Assembly (NCBI GenBank): GCA_025617745.1
Contig: CM046856.1
Coordinates: 32,234,208-32,298,207, forward strand
Source: Heliocidaris erythrogramma
Taxonomy: Eukaryota; Echinodermata; Echinoidea; Camarodonta; Echinometridae
Length of the DNA stretch: 64,000 bases
Reading direction: 5' to 3'
In this document: piece after piece, positions 43,412 to 54,549 of the stretch
Layout: every line of letters begins with the position of its first letter
Position numbering within the stretch: position 1 is the first letter of the stretch
Translations under genes and position numbers: made by a program
Notes under the pieces: model-generated
What the model saw: only the letters and a program-made list of their open reading frames with translations
What the model was told of the DNA's origin: nothing
The model's database searches: none

Positions 43412-43740
43412 TAAGGGGTTTCGTGGTCTCGTGGATATGAAACTGGCCTGCACAAGGGCAAGATGTATTGACATTGCCTCTATTGCTCAGGAGATAATAG
43501 GTACATAATGAGGATTGCCGAAAGCTGTCTTTTCCACTTTCCTTCATGCCGTAACAGTGCAATTTGTAACAGGATTCTGCAGGAATACACACCCCTGGAG
43601 AGCAGATCGTGTATACTTGTTCGTGGACTTGAAATCCAATCACCAGGGGGTAATGATGAAATTATAATATAATCTGTAATGTTTTTAAAGATATAGAAAA
43701 TGTATTAGGCGCTATATAAGTTCACAATATTATTATTACT
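43412..43740 (+). mobile_element. SINE-like element with GCGCTATATAA tail
   Basis: An A-box-like TGGTCTCGTGG lies near 43424, and the 3' end reads TTAGGCGCTATATAAG...ATATTATTATTAC. A clear B box is missing in the plus sense, so the tRNA origin is uncertain. The tail matches those at 5536 and 16590. Confidence 0.45.
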
Positions 43741-44304
43741 AAAGCACAAGAGGCTTATGATTTGCTACATTTATCATCATTGTCAAAAGGCATGTATGGC
43801 TCACCGTGTCTGTAACTATGTACACCCTAAAATCGGTTGTCATAGTGTTCACTCCATGCCATTTTGTCATTCTTCCATGACCTACGCTCAACGACGCGGA
43901 TACCTTGTGGGGCGAGATCGACATCAGGGTGAGCAGCCTCGTCGTTACGTGAACACAAAGGATTTTCTACATCAGATTCTATAAAAAAAATCTAGGTGAG
44001 AAAGGACAACAGATATTACAAAAATAGTCACAACATCTTAATCAGTTTGCAATTCCAATGAATTCTAAACTATACTTTAGCGATAACGCCTATACCATTT
44101 TTTACTATTTTTTAAAACTGAAATTGAGTAGTACTTTAAAGATGTGCCACAAAAAAATTGGTTACATACTTTGAGACAACCGATATAAAATGAAATTTTT
44201 AAAAGATAAAGCACGGAAAGATATAGTTTGCATTGCAATATACGTACTAATCTTATACATTCTGAAATTTTCAGTCAAAGAGTCATTTTCAAATTGGCGA
44301 AAAG
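43741..44304. other. Intergenic DNA, no gene seen
   Basis: AT-rich. Nothing recognised. Confidence 0.45.
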
Positions 44305-44826
44305 TTATAATATAGGGAGGCGATACCTCATTTTGACAATGGTCGGTCTACGGATGCACGCTTTGATGATATTGATGACGTTATTGTAGCGCATAGGAAC
44401 CTCCAGAATAAGAGCTCTAGGGGACGTCATGTGCGGGAGTGTGCGCTCGAGGAAGAGGTTCACTGTTTCAGTAGAGACGCAGGTAGAGCTGACTAAGACG
44501 ATGAATCCATACATAGGAGAAAGTGCAACATCAGCTTGCCTCCCTGCCGTCTCTAGTATTCCTTTGGCAATCTCGCCCATGAACTCGTCAGCCGTCTTCC
44601 TTCGTTGGAAATTCGGATCTCCTCTACATTGGGTAGACTGGCGAGAAGTAGACGGTGGTCTGTGGTGATGCACATCATATCTAGCTGTCTCACGAAGCAG
44701 AGTTTGTCTAGAGGGCCATCAAAAGGTAGAGTAGATCCTTTCAGGTTCAACCGCTGCAGGGATTTGCAGAGGGCCGGAGATTTCCACAAGAGATGCGCTT
44801 GATGACTGGTGAGTTCGCATCTGTTG
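44305..44826 (-). pseudogene. NLR C-terminal, LRR-like exon (frameshifted)
   Basis: An acceptor-like CCCACAACAG precedes about 44826. The frame reads CELTSHQAHLLW then ALCKSLQRLNLKGSTLPFDG and LASLPNVEEIRISN, a leucine spacing like LRR repeats, and after a frameshift near 44640 continues FMGEIAKGILETAG...NLFLERTLPHMTSPRALILEV to a stop at 44305. The phase does not match the donor at 45287, so either an exon is missed or the splice is ruined. It fits the C-terminal ligand-sensing region of the NLR upstream. Confidence 0.5.
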
Positions 44827-45609
44827 TGGGTTAGTGTGATCCTGATAATTTTGATAATTTTGAATATTCATCACGTATCGCCTATATCTCGTAAACACGA
44901 TATTTTCATAATTTCTTTTTGTTTTACCTCCAAGAAATTCGCTATGAAACGCGATGTTTTCTATTTTATCGAATGAAGGACAAGGACTTACAAAATGCAT
45001 TTTACTTATTAAGTTTCCAGAGCAAAATACATGACAGGGGTTACAAAATATATTCTGTCAACTAGCTATATAGTCTTTAATACGTATTTAGTTGACATCG
45101 AGGTCTCGTAAGGTTTTATGAATATGGGCCCAAGGATCTAAATCATGTTTCATCTCAGAAACTTCCTTGCCATTTATCAAAAGGAATGAAAGAAGTCTGA
45201 CGAAAAGGGTTTTTTTTTACCTACCAAAATGATTAATCAAAACCTTTATATATTGAAGCAAAGTTGAGAAATAGAAACAATATTACCTGTGCTTTTACTT
45301 CCACAGGAAGTCTTGCGAACCCGTATACTGTAGCAGATGAACTTGTCTCCACAAATTGTAAAATCAGCACTGATTTTCTTATTTACTATATAAATCTATA
45401 TACCTACCTTTATGCCTGTAGTCTTGACTACGGGACCCCTTCGAGAATTTATCACACATGAGTCACAATATTGTGCGCACCCCCCGTAATCCTATTGTCC
45501 CCTTCGCCACTCACGCGCGTCAATACGCTACGGCCATCTTCCTCTTTTGCGAGCAACCCCAAGAAGAAACATGTTGCTTGCAAGGTGCGGGGAAGGAGGG
45601 AGGGTCATA

Positions 45610-45702
45610 GGTAGGTATATAGATTTATATAGTAAATAAGAAAATCAGTGCTGATTTTACAAATTTACTGCAATAAATCATATATACCTACCTATTATGC
45701 CA
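45610..45702. repeat. DIRS internal complementary region
   Basis: GGTAGGTATATAGATTTATA (45611) is the complement of 45381-45410 near the left end, and TTTACTGCAATAAATCATAT (45664) is the complement of 49395-49417 at the right end. The two blocks abut at 45662/45663, which marks the circle junction. Confidence 0.85.
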
Positions 45703-45768
45703 GACCAGCGCCAACTCAAAGACCGGGAGGCATGTTTCGAGCAGAAGGGAATAGGATTACACCAAAGA

Positions 45769-46850
45769 CTACAAAGAAGACACAGCGGCCTTCAAGGTGG
45801 CTGACGCAAACAAAGCTTCACCTGCGGGAACATCCCTAAGGTAGCAAGAAATGAAGGAATTGGACGAACGCCAATAAGCAGCCTTCAAAATATCAACAAG
45901 CGCCACACCTTGAAACAGAGCCCAAGAAGTACTGACACTACGAGTATCATGAGCACGAGGCTTACTGTCGGATAAAAGAGCCTCTGTGCCAGCGGCCCTA
46001 ATAGCTTCAACGATCCATCTAGAGATGGAATCAAGAGAGGCAGGAGAAAAAGGCTCTCTAGTGATCAGGAACAACTGATCATCCTTACGATAAGACTTAG
46101 TCTTATCACCATTTGAGAGCCCTTACAGGACACCAAACTTTGTCCTCACGCACCGAAGAAAAGTCAGAAAGCGGACAAAGAAAAATCTCAACAGGGCCAG
46201 AGGCAGCTGTCTGATTCTTGGCAACAAAAGAAGCCCTAAGAATCAATCTAACGCCTTTTCTCTCCCAGCGAACATGACCAGGAGTAAGACAGAGAGCATG
46301 AAGAGTACTGCGCCTCTGCCCAGAGGCAATAGCTACCAAAAAGAGCGTCTTAACCGTAAGATGATGAAGCGAAGCTTCACCTAACGGTTCGAAAGGAGGT
46401 TTCGCCAAGGCCTCCAGGACCTTAGGCAGACTCCAAGACGGCACTAACTTAGAAAAAGAAGGTCGTTTCAGAAAGAACGAACGAATCAAACCACTTAGTA
46501 GCGGGGAATTGGAAATCCCCGAACCATCTGAGAAACCCGAATGAATGGCCCCGATCGCCGAACGGTAGCCTCGGATAGTAGAGATAGATCTCCCTTTGTC
46601 AAATAACGAGATTAAGAAATCCGCAATTGAACCAATAGGAGCCTTAGAAGGGGTTTGATTTCTCTCTTTGCACCAAAGGAAAAAGACCGAGAGACGGGAA
46701 TTGTAAATTTCCCTAGTAGAAACCCTATGACTGGACATTAAAAAGTCCGCGGCTCTATCAGAGAGACCCGACTGTCTTGCAGATTCCCTGACAGGGGCCA
46801 AGCAGTCAAATGAAGAGACTCCGGACTGTGGTGAAGAATCCCCGATAGGG
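45769..46850 (-). pseudogene. DIRS tyrosine recombinase
   Basis: The N-terminal core-binding part starts around SDRAADFLMSSHRVSTREIY and includes STIRGYRSAIGAIH. The catalytic part shows ASGQRRSTLHAL (first Arg), then a frameshift near 46107, and in the next frame AHDTRSVSTSWA (HxxR) and SNSFISCYLRDV (Tyr). This enzyme class joins circular DNA into the target without an integrase. The 5' part overlaps the RT/RNase H frame, a usual DIRS arrangement. The frameshift separates the active-site residues. Confidence 0.8.
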
Positions 46851-48360
46851 GCTGCAACACCAGATCCGCTCTTAACGGGAGAACGAACGGTTGAGCCCTT
46901 AGGAGGCTCATAAGTTCTGGAAACCAATTCCTCCGGGGCCAAAAGGGAGCTATTACAAGCACCCGCGCCCGATCTTCCCTGATTTTCCGCAAGACACGCG
47001 GAATCAGTTGGAAGGGAGGAAAGGCGAATCCCTGAAGGTTCTCCCAGCTGAGGGAGAAAGCATCGAGAGCCCATGCTCCCTGATCGCGAACACAGGAGCA
47101 ATACTTCGGCAGCTGGTGATTTAGCACCGACGCAAATAGATCCACTTCCAGTGGACCTAGGCGACTGCGAATGCGGCAAAATACCTCCGGATGGAGCGTC
47201 CGATGGAAGATACCTGCCCCGAGACAGAAAATCCGCAATGAGGTTTTCCCGACCGGGGATGAAAGAGGCCACGGGTGTGATCGCCATGCGACGACACCAC
47301 CTCCACAGCTGAGCTGCTAGGGCATTCAGGGCAACCGAACGAGTGCCTCCCTGCCGATTGATATATGCCGCCACAGTAACATTGTCCGTGAGAATCAGAA
47401 CCGAACGACTGAGAAGTCGACTTCTGAAATGGAGCAAGGTCAACAGAACTGCCATAAACTCCAGGACATTGATATGAGGAAGAGTCCCAAGATGAGACCA
47501 ATCCCCCGCAACCGTGCTGCCGTTGCAGTGTCCTCCCCACCCCAACCGAGAGGCGTCCGTCGAAACCGATATCGACGGGAGAGGGGCAGAGAAGGACCTG
47601 CCTCGCGCGAGAAACACCTCGCTCGTCCAACAAGAGAGAAGAGACTTGATCCTTACTGGTACTGGAATCCAGACCAAAAGAGAGTCTTTTCCCGGCCTGA
47701 AGAACCTGAGGAGATGTCTCTGAAAGGGTCTCATGAGGAGCCGGCAGTCCTCTAAAACATCGACTAGACTGGCTAGATAACCTAGAAACTGAAGCCAGTG
47801 TCTGGCCGAGACTCTTCTGGCCAGCAAGAGCTTGCGAGCCGCAGAGACAATGGTGAGAATCCTGTCTCGACTGGGCCGAGCCAACTGATTCCTTATGTCT
47901 AACACCGCCCCCAGAAAAACTGGGCTGCGAGTGGGAACTAACTCTGACTTTTCCCAATTTATTAGGAAACCTAAGTCTTGAGTAAGAGAGACGAGCAAAC
48001 GAGTCTCGTCCAACAAACGATCGCGCGACTCCGCAAGGAGAAACCAATCGTCCAGGTAACAAAACAACCGCAGGCCGCGACGCCTCAGAGAGGCCGCTAG
48101 CACCGCTACAACTTTAGTAAAAACCCGAGGGGCCGGGCGCAGCCCGAAGGGAAGAGCACGAAAACGATAAGTCTCCGAGAAGAAGGAGAACCCCAGAAGA
48201 TCGCGGGATGCGCGATGAATGGGAATGTGAAAGTACGCGTCCTTGAGATCTATCGAGACCGCGTAGTTTTCCCTTTTGATCAACGGAGCGTCCATAATTG
48301 TTAGCTCGAGCATTCCCATTAGCTGGCAATGTAGACAGCCCAGGAAGTACTCGTTCCCCC
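46738..48360 (-). pseudogene. DIRS reverse transcriptase / RNase H
   Basis: RT motifs: VSIDLKDAYFHIPI, FRALPFGLRPAPRVFTK and the catalytic FCYLDDW (YLDD). RNase H shows VSTDASRLGWGG, INVLEFMAV, LILTDNVTVAAYI and FIPGRENLIADFLSR. Near 47195 a one-base shift moves the reading to HPEVFCRIRSRLGPLEVDLFAS and on to a stop at 46738. The normal RT N-terminus (K-DG-x-RP-x-LD-x-R-x-LN block) is absent and a TAG lies just upstream of 48360, consistent with an internal deletion. Confidence 0.8.
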
Positions 48361-48475
48361 ATATGGCGTTTGCCGGGGGCTAGGGTTTGAGAACCCAGAC
48401 CAACATGGACTAAGCCCGTGGGTTGCCCTGCAGTAGTGGGGCGCGTCTCCCCTAACGGATCAGAGCGAGTGAACG

Positions 48476-48826
48476 CTACCGTACGGGAAACAACCGCCCC
48501 CCCCCCCCCCCCCCCTCTGGTCTCAGCGACCGGGGGATTGGATTCGAGATATCCAAACCACTAGAATCTGACGCCACCCACCCCGAAACCACGGGCTTCG
48601 GAGTTGACAATCCCGATTCAGTTAACGCCACCCGTCCCGAAGCCGCAAGCTCCGAGACTGGCAAACTCTGCAAGGAAACACCACTAGGCAACTTACCCTT
48701 AGCCCTCCTCCCTCCCCCGTGTACCGAAGTACTCGGGGGAGTTCTGGAAGGCCGAGTCGTCTTGCTAGACGACTCTTCGGAAGAAGCAGGTCTCCTTGAC
48801 CTAGCTGCTTCTTCTTCCGAATCCAT
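48476..48826 (-). pseudogene. DIRS gag-like N-terminal fragment
   Basis: From ATG 48826 the ORF reads MDSEEEAARSRRPASSEESS and is rich in Ser, Arg and Pro, ending in a Gly run coded by the C tract. No recognisable gag core remains. Its place at the 5' end of the element supports the call. Confidence 0.5.
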
Positions 48827-48928
48827 ACCACTGCAATAAAACAGACAATAAAGTATACTTTTCAAAATAAGAAATACTTCAACTGAATGCAGTAAAATAA
48901 GGGTAAATTTTATTTGGGAGATACGCAC

Positions 48929-49229
48929 AAAGAATTTTCACAGCCTAAAAACCGTAAGAACAAACACCGAACCCAAAGGCTCGGTGACAAACGGAAACAC
49001 CCGCAAACACACAGAAATATCTACGTGGGGCTGACCGTGAAAGAGAAAAATAAGTGCCAAGAAAGGGAATCAAAAAATCCCTTGCAATCGGCAAGAGTGA
49101 CTACTAAAACACAAAGTACTATAATCTAAACGAATATAGGTACCTAAAAGTGCTTTAACTATGCGAAAAAGCGCACCTAAAAGATACTATACGACCTGAT
49201 TTCAGGAGCGCTGTGACTATACGTCCTAT
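48929..49229 (-). other. DIRS 5' leader
   Basis: A noncoding stretch between the right inverted repeat and the gag-like start. It probably holds the promoter region of the element. No TATA box was identified with confidence. Confidence 0.45.
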
Positions 49230-50918
49230 CTCGTCGGGGGCAAGCAAGAAAGAGGAAGATGGCCGTAGCGTATTGACGCGCGTGAGTGGCGAAGGGGACA
49301 ATAGGATTACGGGGGGTGCGCACAATATTGTGACTCATGTGTGATAAATTCTCGAAGGGGTCCCGTAGTCAAGACTACAGGCATAATAGGTAGGTATATA
49401 TGATTTATTGCAGTAAATATGAAATTCGCCCTCTTTGAAGTATGGGAGAATCGTAGAGGTCAATTGCATTTCGCTCAGTTTTTCAGATGATTCACAGAGG
49501 AGGTCAAAGACAAGACGATGATGTTCACTTCGCTAATGCTTGCAAGAATGGAGTCGATGTGCACCAGGTAATGTTTTCGAACCTCTTCAAGATGGTTAAA
49601 CACATATTGTCGGACGAACCTGATGCAAATTTGAGCACATTCTCCAGCTCGAGTGCCCTTGATTCGGTGGTGATGCATTCTAGTATTTGTTGCAAGTCTT
49701 CTCCATCAAGGGTCGACACGTAGAACCCTGCGCAATGTTCCTGGGCAAGCTTGTGATAGAACTCTACGAAAACCGTCTCTGATTCGTCCCACTCGCTGGT
49801 TTCTTCCACCACCGTTTGCTTCGACATCAGCCCGATCTCAACAGATATATCCAGCTCGTCATGGCAGTCGGAAAATTCCTCCTCCTCAAATAGAAGCTTG
49901 TTGCTGTCACTGAATAAGCTATTCAGGGCAAATTTTCTGATACGAGACACGACTGATTTGATTAACCCTTTCTTGGGCTTACTTACCAGGCTCTTAGGGC
50001 CGAGAGATGCTTTTGATCGAGCATGCTCAAGGAGGTATTTCCTCACCCTGTTGAACAATGCCGTCAGTGATTTAGCGTAGGAATTCGCCTTGCCAGAGAA
50101 CACAAAATGCCATACAGAAAAAACGGAATATATTAATCAGGGATCCAATGGAAGCTTTACTCTGTAGATAGTCCTTCAGACCCCTAGCATCTGCCTCCTT
50201 ACTGCCGAAGAATCGATCAATATAATCACTAGAATCCTCTGGTGCGAATCCCTCAATATCCATCTTTGCGTACACGAGCGAAAGATCATCGACTTCGAAA
50301 TCTTCTTTCCTATGACGACACGTCACAAGAACTCGACATTTCTGAAAGCGGTGATACAAAAGAAGCTCCTCCAGACTGCTCTTCGGTCTATCAGACGTTA
50401 TTGACCCACTGAACTCATCGTAACCATCAAGAAGAATAACACAGTCGTCTTCGTTTTCATCGATGAACTTCTCTATTTCGTCAGGAGTGACACCCTCTAT
50501 TTTTCCGAGAAGATGTCTCACGATAGCCTCTCCAAGCGACGTACCTTTATCACTCCTTCTGAACTTCAGAGCAAACACCAGTGGTACACCCTTCAGCGGA
50601 AAGTCATCAGCTTCGGTTGCCTAGCCGTTGGCGATCTTTGTCACGGAAGTTGTCTTTCCGTGTCCCGCTCCACCGATCATAAGGATGCGGCTGGGAAGAG
50701 AGCCATCATTCTTGGTCCTGAAGATATCATTGATAGAACCAGGAAGCGGCAATTTCTTTACATCACCACCTTTCTGTCGCCTCTCCGCTACTAATAGGCT
50801 GATTCTCGTGTGGAGATCGTTGCATTCAGCGTAGTTAAGCCTCTCGCATGTTTTGAGTGCAATTTTACATGTCTTCTTGTAATGACCGATAACTTTGTGG
50901 TGAATGATTTAGGCGAAT

Positions 50919-51395
50919 CTAATACAAAAGACAAGACAGCAATGCACATTAAACTCAATTAAACCATTAGTCATTGCAACAATCATTTTATTAAAAAGAA
51001 ACATTAACCCTACCAAAAGGCGGTGATCGGGGGGGGGGGGGCTGTAGGGGAACACTTCACCCCCCCCCCCCCCCCGGAAATGCTGAAGACCTAATAGAAA
51101 TGTATAGTAAAGTATTCTAATCCCCTCCTCCCCCCTCCCTCCCGGCCGTGACTAGAAATCGCCACGCTTGACCCTATCTCATTATGATTTTAACATTTTT
51201 TTCTATGTTCTCATGGTGTCGTATACTATACAGTACAATGTAAAATTACTGTACAATTTATGAATTTGTTCCTTTGGTATGTAATCAATATCCTTTTATA
51301 ATTCATTGTTTAGCACCCTTCTGCAGCGTCTCTTACAGAGTGATTTTCCTCTCAAAGTAATGGAAAATTTGTGTCAGTTTATGATAGCTACCTAC
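50919..51395 (-). other. Intron between Death and NACHT exons
   Basis: Contains a G tract (51030-51041) and a C tract (51061-51075) 20 bp apart, which could pair as a hairpin, then ordinary AT-rich DNA. Confidence 0.5.
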
Positions 51396-51768
51396 CCTTT
51401 CCACTTAGATCATCGAAAGTGGGGCTGATACTCCCCAGCATCTCCGTTAAAGCCTCCAGGTTGGATTCGCTTGGGGGCAGTTTGATCCTCCATTTTTGAA
51501 GCATAACATGGACGATCTCCTTCGTATCATCTCGGTATTGTTTCTTGATGTTGTGTACTTCGGTCAAACTAAAGCCAAGCTTGACTCCGAGATCGCCGAG
51601 ATGATCGTAGGAGACTGTGCGAGAGATGTCCAAAATGTCTTTGTCGGTAAGGCTCCGCCCGGGATCAATTGGACTCCTGGGCTCCATTCTATGATTAAAA
51701 TGTGGATTCGAAAATTTTGATTTCTTTGACTGATGGCCTAAACACTTAAACAGGCTGATTCGCATCAT
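51396..51768 (-). CDS. Death-domain exon of the NLR locus
   Basis: An ATG at 51768 opens about 124 codons to a donor GAAAGG|GTAGGT at 51396. After a basic N-terminus, residues about 40-120 read LTDKDILDISRTV, LGDLGVKLGFSLTEVHNI, VHVMLQKWRIK and LEALTEMLGSI, the six-helix pattern of a Death-superfamily domain including the conserved W in helix 5. In sea-urchin-type NLRs such a domain precedes NACHT and passes the signal on by homotypic binding. This exon has no lesion, but the next one does, so the locus as a whole is probably dead. The true start may lie further upstream. Confidence 0.7.
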
Positions 51769-52552
51769 AATGATGCCCTATTATTAGAACAATCTAGACA
51801 ATACATTATCAAGCATAATTATGTAATGATAGATATCCTCCGCACTCACACCCACACCCACACGCAAAATCAGGCCTAACCCACCCCACCATACCCACGA
51901 CCATAGGCGTAGCCAGGGGGGAGGGCACAAAGGGGCCATGGCCCCCACCCTATTGCTCCGCCAAAACAAAGTCATCCACGGAATTTCGTGTGAGTGTGTA
52001 GATGTGCGTTTGTATCAGGTTTGGTTTGTATGTGTATAACATAGACGTATTATAGATTTATTATATTCCACATACTAAGAATCTTACTGTTAAAAAGGTA
52101 ATCACTTGATAAAACGTAGTTTTCCCCATATCAATCGACCCGAGACAGCCCCCCGGTTTCGCGGTCACTGCGAGAAGAAAAGTTCGTGACCTTGACGGAA
52201 TGGAATACTATGGTATACTGTTTCGCCAATGATCTCTTCAGTCCATTACAGAGTCAAAATGCGTTAGAAATATTTTGGGTGTGCGTGACCTCAATAGTCA
52301 AATTGAAAAGTGCGTGACCTCTACGAATTGTCAAAATGAAAAGTGCGTGACCTTTACGAATAGCTCTTTAGGCCTACTGAAATAATCGCGCGCTTATAAT
52401 AATAAAACAATAATTGTGCGCACCCAGTTATCGTCATGATTATCGATAATAGGCGTTGCATTATTCATATTTCTTGCGCGTGTCAGTTTATTGTGAAACT
52501 TTGATTGGATGCTAGGTCATGAATATGTACATAATTTGATAGTATACAAATA
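51769..52552. other. Intergenic DNA with a MITE end
   Basis: TAGGCGTAGCCAGGGGGG at about 51904 resembles hAT-type MITE ends. TGCGTGACCT recurs three times at about 52285-52352 (with GTCAAATTGAAAAG / GTCAAAATGAAAAG), a short tandem repeat. No exon recognised. Confidence 0.4.
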
Positions 52553-52722
52553 TTGACTGCTCATGAGGATGATAGTGGAAATTACCACTCCCAAGGTGGT
52601 GTTCATACCGGCCCTTCTATCACCCCCCCGAGGCGAAGCCGAGGATGTGATATAAGGGCCGGTATGAACACCACCGAGGGAGTAATAATTTCCACCACCA
52701 TCCGATTACAGAGCAGTCCATA
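52553..52722. repeat. Palindrome with CCGAGGCGAAGCCGAGG centre
   Basis: GACTGCTC...GTGGTGTTCATACCGGCCCT on the left mirrors AGGGCCGGTATGAACACCAC...GAGCAGTC on the right. The centre is CCCCCCCGAGGCGAAGCCGA. Further small hairpins follow (CTGGGGGGCTTC at 52860 with GAAGCCCCCCAG at 52963; TTGGCGTTCTATC at 53121 with its complement at 53147). Confidence 0.7.
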
Positions 52723-53341
52723 GTTATATACCTCATCCTTTTCATTAATTCATTGATTCATGTTGAGTTCTTACGCACTGCGCGCGCGTATATTGATTAA
52801 CGTAGTCGTAGCCTATAGACCAATTCGGATTGGGTGCTGTTTTTTATGGTAATTTCAAACTGGGGGGCTTCAAGTATGTCTAACTAAAGATAATTTATGC
52901 ACTGGCATAGCAACCCATCTGGCTCATTGCATAACATTGAAAGTGCTTTTGTTCTTCTTTGGAAGCCCCCCAGTTATGGCCGCCATAAGTTACAGTGCTC
53001 TGAAGTCGGATTCATCTATAGCTTGCAACTCGCGTAAAGCGCTTTTAAAACCTGAACCAAATTTTGTATACGTACGAGTGTGCAAAAGTCGCGGAGGGGT
53101 TACGCGTTCCATCACAGGTTTTTGGCGTTCTATCCTTAGGTCAGTTGATAGAACGCCAAACCCCTCTGGCGCAGTGACAGATCGAGATGTGCCGTGTCAT
53201 GTTATACAGTTTTGACCAAACAGTGAATAAGAATCTATGTATGAGGTATATAATATCGATTAAAATTTTCTTGACTTCAACTTCGTCAATTCAAGACCTA
53301 TTAATCATGCAGATTATATGCAATGACGTCACCCGCACGAA

Positions 53342-53466
53342 ATGAAAGATGTTAGTTGTGTGTCAGTAACTATGCGACTCTGTGATATTGTGTCATACAA
53401 TCAACGTGCCAAGAATGCTCTTGGCAGCCAGGAAGTTGTGACAACCGCAAAAAATCAGGACATCAG
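53342..53466 (+). CDS. Possible short first exon, unknown product
   Basis: An ATG at 53342 opens 41 codons plus 2 bases up to a strong donor CATCAG|GTGAGC. The peptide includes RLCDIVSYNQRAKNALG and EVVTTAKNQD. It is not low-complexity, but there is no partner exon in the following 10 kb that I can recognise, so this could be chance. Confidence 0.22.
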
Positions 53467-53622
53467 GTGAGCTCCGCATAAACCTATTTTTTCCTGTTTC
53501 TTAAAAATTGGCCTACAAGGGACGTGGTAGGGACACGATCCTCATGTTCATAAACGGTATTGGTTAAAGGGTTAAAATCTACATTATTTTTTTTTACGAC
53601 TACATGTACGTGGTTCAATCAA

Positions 53623-53685
53623 GCTCACCCCCCCCCCCCCCGCGCACACACACACACAGCAAGCACACCCTCCCCCCCCCCCCGA
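53623..53685. repeat. C tracts and (CA)n
   Basis: C tract at about 53627-53641, CACACACACACA at 53645-53657, and a second C tract at 53671-53682. Confidence 0.85.
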
Positions 53686-53699
53686 TTAATAAGACTGTG

Positions 53700-54548
53700 A
53701 AAATAAGATTTAATCAATTATTGGACAGGAATCTTGATTTTCTGCGAGTACCCATCTGCGCGTGTTTTGTCTCTAGTTTGCTATGTAAAGTCCAAAGACC
53801 CATTTGATGTACTTGGCTTCTAAACTGAAATGTTGGACTTGAAGTAAATTTGCACTCGCCTGATTCATATTACACTGTTTCTTTAATATTCATTTTTTTT
53901 AATAAAGCAACTAATAACAATCAACTATTTGTACAACTGGAATGAAAATGAAAAAGGATACAGAAAACAGCAGACTCTGTTTCTAACCTGTTTAAAATAA
54001 GAGTAGTTGAACATAACTGACTTTGGGTTATAGACAGTATGAGTTCGACTCATTAGAACAGATGATCATTCGTGAGCTTACTCTCTCCCAACAGCATGCC
54101 CGCAGAGTCCAAACAAAGCATATGCGCTAAATGCAAACGCACTGTATAATGCTGTTGTACAGTGTATGTAAAGAGATAGTAGCATCACAAAACATAAGCC
54201 AAGACCACCAATTACGTATTCTGTAACTTATTAAATATGGAATATAACTAAGCAATTGTGGTCTCAGATGACTAAGGAAGAGAACATTCATCAAAACATG
54301 TCGAATTAAATCTGCACAAATGCTGGATGGGTGATCTACCTTAGTTTTGGTTAAATGGTTGTAATTGGTTATTGTTATAATTGTTGATCGTATACCTATC
54401 ATATCGACGGAATACAAGTTACCTAGCACCATTAAGACGATCTTCCTTCGCTTTTGATATTTTGAAACATAATGGAAGTAGGCTTTCATTTATGTTTACT
54501 CACACTGTATGATTACTGATAATGTGATGAATATAAATTTAAGTATAT
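53700..54548. other. Intergenic DNA, no gene seen
   Basis: AT-rich. The minus-strand ORF at 54127-54489 has no recognisable domain and is not supported. Confidence 0.45.
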
Positions 54549-54549
54549 A

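Larger units (their letters stand above)
45356..49418 (-). mobile_element. DIRS-type tyrosine-recombinase retrotransposon, 4063 bp
   Basis: Encodes a gag-like start, RT/RNase H and a tyrosine recombinase on the minus strand. Inverted terminal repeats (about 45400-45570 and 49230-49395) flank it. An internal complementary region at 45610-45702 holds, back to back, the complement of the left end (TTGTAAAATC...) and of the right end (...GCAGTAAAT), as in DIRS-1, where it templates circular-intermediate closure. This fixes both ends to the base. No target duplication, as expected. It is shorter than usual and seems to lack the gag C-terminus and RT N-terminus, with a C tract (48498-48515) at the probable deletion. 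ORFs carry frameshifts. Confidence 0.88.
45287..50895 (-). pseudogene. NLR NACHT exon, split by a DIRS element
   Basis: From about 50895 down the frame reads TCERLNYAECNDLHTRISLL, Walker A GGAGHGKTT (about 50650-50676), Walker B CVILLDGYDEF (about 50408-50440) and VLVTCRHR, then a helical winged-helix-like region (FVEFYHKLAQEHCAGFYVS). NACHT ATPases of NLRs drive oligomerisation of cytosolic immune sensors. Lesions: in-frame TAG at 50621-50623 (W to stop likely), a frameshift near 50098, a one-base loss near 49526, and the DIRS insertion 45356-49418. Joining the flanks of the insertion keeps the frame open to a donor CACAG|GTAATA at 45287. The multiple lesions argue for a pseudogene. Confidence 0.8.

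Noticed and set aside
47157-48062. 301-codon minus-strand ORF, Ser/Gly-rich
   Set aside because: It overlaps the DIRS RT/RNase H in another frame and has no motif; it is a shadow of the real coding frame.
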